Source: an uncultured Spirochaetaceae bacterium (lineage in GTDB: Bacteria; Spirochaetota; Spirochaetia; Sphaerochaetales; Sphaerochaetaceae). Taken from it: 9,008 nt of DNA. Positions within the stretch are counted from its first letter, which is position 1. Each line of letters opens with the position of its first letter. A program made the translations under genes and the position numbers. This document shows, in pieces, positions 1-5,602 of the stretch. The DNA is taken from NCBI GenBank assembly GCA_946414625.1, contig CAMKPI010000059.1, positions 1 to 9,008 on the forward strand, read 5' to 3'. Under the pieces are notes generated by a model. That model did no database searches. It worked only from the letters and a program-made list of their open reading frames with translations, and had not been told where the DNA came from.

Positions 1-273
1 TCCCCAACGTGCCGGTGTACGATATACGGAGTGGCTTGGGTTATAGTTTATACAAATTCAGCCTAGTTCCCCAACATTCGCTCAACAAGATAGGTAACTA
101 TCGTGGTTATAGTTTATACAAATTCAGCCTAGTTCCCCAACATAGTTGCGGCTATGTTGCTGGCTACGTCGGTTATAGTTTATACAAATTCAGCCTAGTT
201 CCCCAACGTGTCCCTTGTGGACAATGCGAGAATTGTCGTTATAGTTTATACAAATTCAGCCTAGTTCCCCAAC
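1..273 (-). CRISPR. CRISPR array, type II-C, left part off window
   Basis: Four identical 36-bp repeats lie at 40-75, 106-141, 172-207 and 238-273; the last 8 bp of another repeat is at 1-8. Spacers are at 9-39 (31 nt), 76-105, 142-171 and 208-237 (30 nt each), all different. Read on the - strand, the direction of the cas genes and the one required by the tracrRNA pairing, the repeat begins GTTGGGGAAC and ends AAACTATAAC; a GTT start is common in type II repeats. The 36-nt repeat and 30-nt spacer are typical of type II. The array continues past the left edge, so spacer number is unknown. The end at 273 faces the cas genes and is probably the leader end, because all repeats there are perfect. 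I recognised no spacer target and saw no match to a spacer elsewhere in this window. Confidence 0.97.
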
Positions 274-342
274 TATTCAAAGTATAAGTAATGTGTTTGC
301 GTTTATATTCTTGACATAGTCTCCTTCTTCAAATATTATAAG
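274..342 (-). promoter_or_regulatory. candidate array leader and pre-crRNA promoter
   Basis: This AT-rich 69-bp gap separates the last perfect repeat from the tracrRNA anti-repeat and is the only room for a leader. On the - strand a weak promoter can be drawn: TTGAAG at 332-327, a 19-nt gap, and TATAAA at 307-302, which would start transcription near 295. It overlaps the much better + strand tracrRNA promoter, so the two would be divergent and possibly competing. The 19-nt spacing is poor, and pre-crRNA may instead come from promoters inside the repeats or from cas operon read-through. Confidence 0.35.
311..339 (+). promoter_or_regulatory. tracrRNA promoter (sigma70-like)
   Basis: A perfect -35 TTGACA at 311-316 is followed by 17 nt and a -10 TATTAT at 334-339 (5 of 6 consensus bases). 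The predicted start is near 346, three bases into the anti-repeat at 343-378. The promoter therefore drives the tracrRNA directly, with almost no extra 5' sequence. It is the best promoter match in the CRISPR locus. Confidence 0.85.
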
Positions 343-345
343 GTC

Positions 346-424
346 ATAGTTTATACAAATTCAGCTTATTTCTCTAATAAGACAAATGGGTTGAAAGCTG
401 CCCCGCTTACGGGGCTCATTTTTT
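346..424 (+). ncRNA. tracrRNA
   Basis: This is the trans-activating RNA that pairs with the repeat part of pre-crRNA, creates the RNase III substrate and forms the Cas9 scaffold. The anti-repeat (343-378) matches the + strand of the array repeat at 30 of 36 positions. The differences are at 345, 366, 369, 373, 375 and 378; those at 366, 373, 375 and 378 are C-to-T and become G-U pairs with the crRNA. In the 22 nt nearest the spacer (357-378) only position 369 fails to pair (C-U). A tail of about 46 nt follows, ending in a GC-rich hairpin and T-run at 400-424. A strong promoter sits just upstream. Predicted length is about 79 nt; the 5' end is inferred from the promoter. It is antisense to the cas2 end and opposite to the array. 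Confidence 0.9.
400..424 (+). terminator. tracrRNA intrinsic terminator
   Basis: The stem GCCCCG (400-405) pairs with CGGGGC (410-415) around a CTTA loop, followed by TCA and six Ts at 419-424. It is probably also the last scaffold hairpin of the tracrRNA. The T-run overlaps the cas2 stop codon (423-425, other strand). Read on the - strand the same stem lacks a good T-run, so it is unlikely to stop cas operon transcription efficiently. Confidence 0.88.
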
Positions 425-752
425 ATTCAAATAGCAAAGCCTGTTCCGGTTCTTTTAATTCTTTATATTTTCCTCCAAAGAAGTTTCGGATCATGCCGAA
501 TTGTTTGTCCGTGATTGAGAAAATAGTCACATGTCCTTTTAGCGGAACGATTTTTTGGATTTTGTTTGAAATTGTTTCTGCCTGATTTTTGCTCGTTAAA
601 TAATAGGCGTATAGGGAGAACTGGAACATGGAAAAACCAAGTTTCTCCAGTTCTTTTTTGAACCTCGTGCTATTCTTCCTGTCTTCTTTTTCTACCACAG
701 GTAAATCAAAAGCAACAAAAAGCCACATTGCTTTATAGGGGCTTATCCTCAT
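423..752 (-). CDS. cas2: Cas2, CRISPR adaptation protein
   Basis: Cas2 (109 aa) forms the dimer that bridges two Cas1 dimers in the spacer-integration complex. The N-terminal strand and acidic residue of the ferredoxin-like fold are visible in MWLFVAFDLPV (residues 9-19, Asp16), and the motif ITDKQFG near residues 80-86 is typical of type II Cas2 proteins. Length is normal for the family. The ATG at 752 overlaps the cas1 stop in an ATGA arrangement, with no strong Shine-Dalgarno site of its own, so translation is probably coupled to cas1. A second ATG at codon 9 is possible, but the first eight residues resemble those of homologous type II Cas2 proteins, so I keep the longer form. The stop codon lies within the T-run of the convergent tracrRNA terminator. 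It is the last gene of the cas9-cas1-cas2 operon. Confidence 0.95.
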   Translation of the reverse strand: MRISPYKAMWLFVAFDLPVVEKEDRKNSTRFKKELEKLGFSMFQFSLYAYYLTSKNQAETISNKIQKIVPLKGHVTIFSITDKQFGMIRNFFGGKYKELKEPEQALLFE

Positions 753-1651
753 TTTTGTAACTCTAAAGGGAATGGGAAATCTAATGTATCCCTCTTGCCG
801 GAAATATGATTGAAGTATCCTTGTACATATATTTTAATAGCGTTTAACAGCAGTTCCTTTTTCCCTCCTATAAGAAAAGGTGTTTTCGTTATTGCAATCA
901 ACCGTTTTTTTACTTCAGTTGATAATCTATTGTATTCATTTGTTTTTGTTATACGGTAAACCTCCAAATCTACAACAGGACGAAGCGGTTCCATTAAATC
1001 GTCGGCAAGCGCGAACATATTGATTTGATTGGAGTGAAAAACAGAAAGGCTGGGATTCAATCCAGTTTCCACGATTATCCTGCAAAACGTAGATCTGAGA
1101 ATGCTATATCCATAGTTTAAAAGAGCATTCTCAATTAATAAATCGTTATCTCTGGAAAAACTGCCTGAAAACAAAGTTTTGAAATATTTTCCAGCAGCGG
1201 CAGCTTCCCTGTTTGTACGATCTCCGTCCTCGACTTGTTCTGCATGTGTGCGCAAAACATTTGCTTCATTATCAAATCCAAATTTCCTCAAAAGACGTTC
1301 TTGATTGGAAATTTTTTTGACAACAATGTCTGTCCATATTGCTGCCTTTTTCGAATTCCTGGTTTCTATTTGCACGGATTGCCGTTTCCCAAATTCTCTG
1401 TTTCCGGATAGTGACAACAGCATGCCAGAAGGAGTATGTTTGGAGTCACAGACAATAAGTGGAATGTTTTGCTCTGCGCAGGCGCGTAGGACGCCAAGAC
1501 TGACAGTTGCATTGTTTGAATGCATCGTTATAAGACTGATATCGTTGAGAGCAACTTCTTCTAATATGTTCACATCCTTTCTGACGATAAGTTTATTGGT
1601 TTCGATATTGAGTCTGAATCCATCTCCATCAATGTCAACAATACGCCACAT
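749..1651 (-). CDS. cas1: Cas1, CRISPR integrase
   Basis: Cas1 (300 aa) is the metal-dependent integrase that inserts new spacers at the leader end of the array together with Cas2. An N-terminal beta domain (about 1-90) is followed by the helical catalytic domain. Likely catalytic residues are Glu149 (in NREAAAAGKYF), His206 (in SVFHSNQIN) and Glu221 (in DLMEPLRP), spaced as in the family. I chose the ATG at 1651 rather than one 13 codons upstream because it has AAGGAG eight bases before it, gives the usual MWR-type start and normal length, and shares its first base with the cas9 stop codon (TGATG). The 3' end overlaps cas2 by 4 nt. Sequence and lack of csn2 or cas4 fit type II-C. The protein looks intact. 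Confidence 0.96.
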   Translation of the reverse strand: MWRIVDIDGDGFRLNIETNKLIVRKDVNILEEVALNDISLITMHSNNATVSLGVLRACAEQNIPLIVCDSKHTPSGMLLSLSGNREFGKRQSVQIETRNSKKAAIWTDIVVKKISNQERLLRKFGFDNEANVLRTHAEQVEDGDRTNREAAAAGKYFKTLFSGSFSRDNDLLIENALLNYGYSILRSTFCRIIVETGLNPSLSVFHSNQINMFALADDLMEPLRPVVDLEVYRITKTNEYNRLSTEVKKRLIAITKTPFLIGGKKELLLNAIKIYVQGYFNHISGKRDTLDFPFPLELQK

Positions 1652-4600
1652 CACCAAAGCTCCTTGGACGCATATTTCGTCAAACCGCAAGGGGACAAAG
1701 TCACAAGCCTAGGTTTGTAGTTTTTAAAAGTCGATTCAAGAAGAAAGGAAGAACCTTGTTCCTGAAGCGTGTTGGTGTTGCAGATGGATCTATACTTAAC
1801 TTGTATGTTACTTTTATTTGAAGTATAAGTGAAGGTTGTTATCCGAATATATGATCTATCCTTTTTTGCATTTGCGGTTCTGACTTTGGTAATATCGTTT
1901 ACATTCATATCAACTTCCAGCACGTCTCCCGGATGAATTGAACCGATTTTTCTGAAACCCTTTCTTTGGTATTCAGGGACAAATTTTTCATTGATTGCGT
2001 CGATTTTTCGGATAATTTCACCTTTAAGTTTGTTATTTTCATCGTAGAACAGGTCGATTGCAAAATTATCTCCAGTGTCGATAACTTGTCCTGGATGTGA
2101 GTCAGAGGGCTTGCCGGAGACGAACATTTTTGAAGCCGTGCCGTTATTGATTGTTCTGTATTTTCCTCCGATTTGAGAAAACGCGGTTTTTAACAGCTCG
2201 GCTTCTTTTTTGTTCTCTGTGTTATTATTTTTGAGAGATTCGAGACAGTTGCAAATCCGTTCATAAACAGCATTGTTGTTTTTTAATATTTTCTCAATTA
2301 TGTTTTTCTCGTTTTGCGTAAACCAAGGCTTAAGTTCATAATTCAAGTAAAGTTGTTTTTTGAGATCTTTATTTGGGTTCAGATCCTTTATCTTTTTCCA
2401 TGACCCATAGACAATCGATTCTCCATTTGTTTCACAGGCATAGATTGAATAGTTGGTATTTTTTAAAAGCGCTCCATTCCTTGAATGGTTTTGTTTTACG
2501 CATACAAAGGTTTCATTCATCAAAACATTTTCGATGTAATTCTTGAAAGAATATCCTCTTTTTTGGTCTTCTTCGGAGACGACCGGCGGGCATGAAAGCA
2601 TTTCCTGAATTGTTATATATGGGATGTTTCGAGCGCTCATCGTGTTTATTTTTCTAATCATCCCTTTTGAAGCATATGCTATGACAATGGCATCCAGAGC
2701 ATGATGTCGAGCATCTGCTCGGACTTTTTCACTGTTCTCCGGTTTGTTCGTTTGAGTCTCAGCTTCGGATTTTGCATCCGGATCGTTATTTTCCTTTTCG
2801 ATGTCCTGTTTTTTTATGTGAAGATTTCCGAGTTTAAAAGTTAGCCCCTGCAGATCCCATGCTTTTCTTAGCATTGCAGTTTCAGAGCCTTTGTTTGTGT
2901 CCACGCAAAGATGCTTGAGTTCTTCTTCTGAGTAGAGACAGGAAAGGTATTTTCTTGCGATGATTGCGATGTACGCATTGTCGGATTCAAATCTGGAGGA
3001 CATGCTATGCTTCTTTTTCCACTCTGAATATTTTTCATTTGACATTTCAAATCGCCAGGCTTTGCTTTTTAGATTCTCTTTGGCGTTTTGGAGAATGCTG
3101 TTCCATTTTTCTTTGTTTCCAGAAAAAGCCATGTATGGGGTTCTTTGTCCTTTTTCTTTTTCGTTGCATGTTTTATGGGCGACAACGAGGTTGTTTTCAG
3201 GATCTCCCGGCACATCGCTGCGTGGAAAAATGTGATCCAGATCTGCACGCCCGTTTACAATGTCATCAGGCGAGATTTCTTTCAGGCAGTATGGACAGAT
3301 TTCAGCCTGGTCTTTCCAGATTCTGAATTTTCGTACATCTGAGCGTTTAAGCTCATGCGGTTCGCAGTATATCTCGAATAATTCTTTATTCCGCTTTTCT
3401 CTGTTTCTGTTCTCTTTGGCTATTGAATCTCTTTTGTCTTTTCCAACTTTCAGCTCTCTGGAGACTTCTACGTTGATTTGGACAGGTTTTTTCCCAAAAA
3501 TGTCTAAAAGTTCGTTTATAACCTTGCGAAGCTCGTTCATTGTTTGATGAACAACGGGATTGGCAATTTTTCCATATTTTTCTTCCAGAGGATCCGTATT
3601 TGGCTTGTGAAAACCTTTTTTGCTTGAATCGAAGCCGCTGTGCCAAGCCTTTCCCATGATTCTTTGCACAGAGGTGGGAATAACCTGTCCGTAGTAGGGA
3701 AGTCTCGAGAAAGATTCGGTGGGCAGTTTCGGCAGTTTTTCATCTCTAAGAGCCTGTTCCTCAGCTTCGTGCCAGGTCATTCCGTCGTATTTGATGAGGT
3801 ATTCAATGACGATCTTCATTGCTTTTTTCCCGCACATGGCATAACCCTGTGTCGGTTTTGGCGGTAGTACTTGGATTAAATCATTCAGGTCTTCAGAGCT
3901 CAGCAAGTCTGTAAGTGCAGAAATCAGTTTTTCCTTAGATGTTGATTTTTGGTATGTTTCAATGACACGCTCTTTGTTTTCTTCTGACAGGTTTTTAAAA
4001 ATTGGGTTTTCCCTGAGTTTACAATAGCGGAAGCCCTCGATTTTTTGGTTCTTTTTGTCGCTTCCCTGGAGTGCGATGTCCTCAATATTATCTTCTTTGA
4101 AACCGAAATCTTTCAAAAAAGAACGGAATTTTTTTTCTTGAAGAGAGTTTCCATTGTTTAGGTACTCAAAAATCTTTGTTCGCTGGTTTCCCGTAAGTTT
4201 AAATTTTTCCTTCTTTGGAAAATTATATGTGTCAAACTGGACAATCGAGAATCTGATATTGTTTACAGCTTCCCAAAGCCTTCGTTCTTCGTTTATAAAC
4301 GAGAGCTTCGGAAGAAGTTTTTCGTTTGGGAAATAGGGACAGTTCCCAGGTTCTGGAATAAGCATCTCATTTTCGAAGAAAACGGCATCCTTTATGCGCA
4401 CTATATATGCTTCATCGAGATTTTTGTTTAGTCTGGCTTGCGTTTCAATCAGCTTGTCGAACTCATTTTCTATTAAGTCTCTTGTCGGAAGTGGTACGGT
4501 TTTATCAGAAGTCTTATTAGTGTTTCGCCAGCATTTTTCCGAGGATTGAGAGTTGCTTATATAGAGTAGTTCTATATATGTTTTCAGGTTTTCGTTCTGT

Positions 4601-5184
4601 TTGAGAAGCTCTTCTGTTTGCTTTTTTGCTTTCCTGTATAGGTCATCTTCTTTTTCTTCCCTTTTGTTGGATGCTTTCTCTTCTTCTCCAAAGACGGAAG
4701 AACTGCCCCTATGGTTGGCGATGTGATAGATTGCATAGCCCAGCTCTTCCGGTTCGAGCCTCTCAGAGAGCCCCATAAGCCTCAGGTCGTAAGGATTTTT
4801 CCTCCTTGTGTTTTCACTGAACATGGAGATGCTTGGGTCTGTTTTGTCGGGTGAATCTGTGTATGCAAGCATCAGACCTTTTTCAGAAAGTATCTTCCAA
4901 AGTTTTTTTAATCTGTTTCTTTTGTGTCTTAATGAGTTTCTTTGAGATCTGAATTGTCGTCTTTCGGCTGCACCGTCGGAAGCCTTGAAAGTTCGGGCAA
5001 GAGAGAAGACAATATCCTTGGGGACAATTCTCGTGCCTGTGTCTTCCACTGCTTCCACTGCGACTGCAGCAAGTCCAATTGAGCCAACACCAAGGTCTAG
5101 ACCCAATACATAATCTCTGCCTGCAAGTCGGTCTCTTATTGTTTTTGCTTGTCGTTCGTATATTTTTGAATGTTTAATACTCAT
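1651..5184 (-). CDS. cas9: Cas9 endonuclease, type II-C
   Basis: Cas9 (1177 aa) is the RNA-guided DNA nuclease that uses crRNA and tracrRNA to cut targets next to a PAM. RuvC-I is LGLDLGVGSIG with Asp30. The Arg-rich bridge helix is at about 73-98 and the REC lobe at about 100-560. RuvC-II is INVEVSREL with Glu573. HNH carries Asp650-His651 (DLDHIFPRS) and Asn674, with a likely zinc site formed by Cys630, Cys633 and Cys673. RuvC-III is RHHALDA with His828 and Asp831. The C-terminal WED and PAM-interacting part (about 870-1177) is not recognisable by eye. A polar insert (about 790-822) lies just before RuvC-III. All nuclease residues are present. The start at 5184 is the only ATG just before RuvC-I; the frame stays open upstream to 5415 but that stretch does not look Cas9-like. 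There is no Shine-Dalgarno site. Codons are AT-rich compared with thrS. Confidence 0.96.
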   Translation of the reverse strand: MSIKHSKIYERQAKTIRDRLAGRDYVLGLDLGVGSIGLAAVAVEAVEDTGTRIVPKDIVFSLARTFKASDGAAERRQFRSQRNSLRHKRNRLKKLWKILSEKGLMLAYTDSPDKTDPSISMFSENTRRKNPYDLRLMGLSERLEPEELGYAIYHIANHRGSSSVFGEEEKASNKREEKEDDLYRKAKKQTEELLKQNENLKTYIELLYISNSQSSEKCWRNTNKTSDKTVPLPTRDLIENEFDKLIETQARLNKNLDEAYIVRIKDAVFFENEMLIPEPGNCPYFPNEKLLPKLSFINEERRLWEAVNNIRFSIVQFDTYNFPKKEKFKLTGNQRTKIFEYLNNGNSLQEKKFRSFLKDFGFKEDNIEDIALQGSDKKNQKIEGFRYCKLRENPIFKNLSEENKERVIETYQKSTSKEKLISALTDLLSSEDLNDLIQVLPPKPTQGYAMCGKKAMKIVIEYLIKYDGMTWHEAEEQALRDEKLPKLPTESFSRLPYYGQVIPTSVQRIMGKAWHSGFDSSKKGFHKPNTDPLEEKYGKIANPVVHQTMNELRKVINELLDIFGKKPVQINVEVSRELKVGKDKRDSIAKENRNREKRNKELFEIYCEPHELKRSDVRKFRIWKDQAEICPYCLKEISPDDIVNGRADLDHIFPRSDVPGDPENNLVVAHKTCNEKEKGQRTPYMAFSGNKEKWNSILQNAKENLKSKAWRFEMSNEKYSEWKKKHSMSSRFESDNAYIAIIARKYLSCLYSEEELKHLCVDTNKGSETAMLRKAWDLQGLTFKLGNLHIKKQDIEKENNDPDAKSEAETQTNKPENSEKVRADARHHALDAIVIAYASKGMIRKINTMSARNIPYITIQEMLSCPPVVSEEDQKRGYSFKNYIENVLMNETFVCVKQNHSRNGALLKNTNYSIYACETNGESIVYGSWKKIKDLNPNKDLKKQLYLNYELKPWFTQNEKNIIEKILKNNNAVYERICNCLESLKNNNTENKKEAELLKTAFSQIGGKYRTINNGTASKMFVSGKPSDSHPGQVIDTGDNFAIDLFYDENNKLKGEIIRKIDAINEKFVPEYQRKGFRKIGSIHPGDVLEVDMNVNDITKVRTANAKKDRSYIRITTFTYTSNKSNIQVKYRSICNTNTLQEQGSSFLLESTFKNYKPRLVTLSPCGLTKYASKELW
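1660..1665 (-). promoter_or_regulatory. cas1 ribosome binding site
   Basis: AAGGAG on the - strand lies eight bases before the ATG at 1651 and inside the last codons of cas9. It decides the cas1 start in favour of the ATG overlapping the cas9 stop over an in-frame ATG at 1690. Confidence 0.75.
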
Positions 5185-5191
5185 GTATGAA

Positions 5192-5219
5192 ATTTTATCA
5201 TAAATCTTAAACAAGTCAA
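5192..5219 (-). promoter_or_regulatory. proximal cas9 promoter candidate
   Basis: On the - strand, TTGACT (5219-5214; 5 of 6) is followed by a 16-nt gap and TAAAAT (5197-5192; 5 of 6), with a TG one base before the -10 as in extended -10 promoters. The A of the cas9 ATG is the eighth base after the -10, where transcription would normally begin. An mRNA from here would be leaderless or nearly so, which fits the absent Shine-Dalgarno site. Confidence 0.55.
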
Positions 5220-5290
5220 TTAAAAAGGAAGGCTCAAGAGGCGTTTGTGTAAATGCATAGCTGTTTGTTGTATGAATAAGCCGAAATATC

Positions 5291-5320
5291 ATTATATCCC
5301 GCTTTGTGCTTTTTTCACAA
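5291..5320 (-). promoter_or_regulatory. distal cas9 promoter candidate
   Basis: On the - strand, TTGTGA (5320-5315; 4 of 6) is followed by 18 nt and a perfect TATAAT (5296-5291). Transcription from here would start near 5284 and give cas9 a leader of about 100 nt that still lacks a Shine-Dalgarno site. It could act with or instead of the proximal promoter. Confidence 0.45.
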
Positions 5321-5359
5321 TTATTTACTTTATATGCGATGCCGCAATCACTATAGGTG

Positions 5360-5467
5360 CGCCCCCCGTGCCGCGCCTGGGTTACGATATATTGACTACA
5401 CGCGCGATGCCTCAAACCAGTACACGACGCCCCCCCGTGCCGCGGCTAATTCGTAGTAGTTGACTAC
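5360..5467. repeat. two GC-rich direct repeats, 68-bp period
   Basis: Copy 1 (5360-5399) and copy 2 (5428-5467) share a C-run plus GTGCCGCG at the start (six Cs after CG in one, seven in the other), a diverged middle and TTGACTAC at the end, both running 32 bp from first base to TTGACTAC. Copy 2 also contains a hairpin, CGTAGT (5452-5457) with ACTACG (5463-5468). The repeats lie in the roughly 420-bp gap between the cas9 start and thrS, in DNA much richer in GC and CpG than the cas genes. I see no gene here and do not know what the repeats do. Confidence 0.6.
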
Positions 5468-5528
5468 GTATTTGAAACGCTAATCGCTATATCGTTCGTT
5501 CCCCAGCGTCGCGCTTAAACTGCGGTAA

Positions 5529-5558
5529 TTGATTTAACCGAGGGATAAGATGTATACT
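5529..5558 (+). promoter_or_regulatory. thrS-pgsA promoter
   Basis: TTGATT at 5529-5534 (4 of 6) is followed by 18 nt and TATACT at 5553-5558 (5 of 6). Transcription should start near 5565, leaving a leader of about 38 nt before the thrS ATG. That is too short for a T-box or an operator hairpin like the one upstream of E. coli thrS, and I see neither. Confidence 0.65.
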
Positions 5559-5602
5559 TTATTCCCGAAAATATACTAAAAACATCACTTCAGGAGACAT
5601 CT

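Noticed and set aside
9..39. Spacer sharing GTGCCG and TACGATATA with the repeat at 5367-5390 (self-targeting?)
   Set aside because: The shared words are short and differently spaced; a 9-base match is expected by chance in this much sequence.
9..287. 92-codon + strand frame across the array
   Set aside because: It translates the CRISPR repeats (the same peptide recurs every 22 residues) and is not a gene.
343..378. Degenerate last repeat of the CRISPR array
   Set aside because: Its changes keep RNA pairing by G-U wobbles and it lies between a strong promoter and a terminator, so it is the tracrRNA anti-repeat; its 69-bp distance from the last repeat also breaks the 66-bp array rhythm.
5185..5415. 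77-residue N-terminal extension of Cas9
   Set aside because: The frame is open, but the stretch contains both candidate promoters and GC-rich repeats and does not resemble Cas9; ATG 5184 places RuvC-I at the usual distance from the N-terminus.
5490..5515. Possible second anti-repeat (CGTTCCCCAGC resembles the repeat end AGTTCCCCAAC)
   Set aside because: The similarity covers about 11 bases only and has no neighbouring match, promoter or terminator fitting a tracrRNA.
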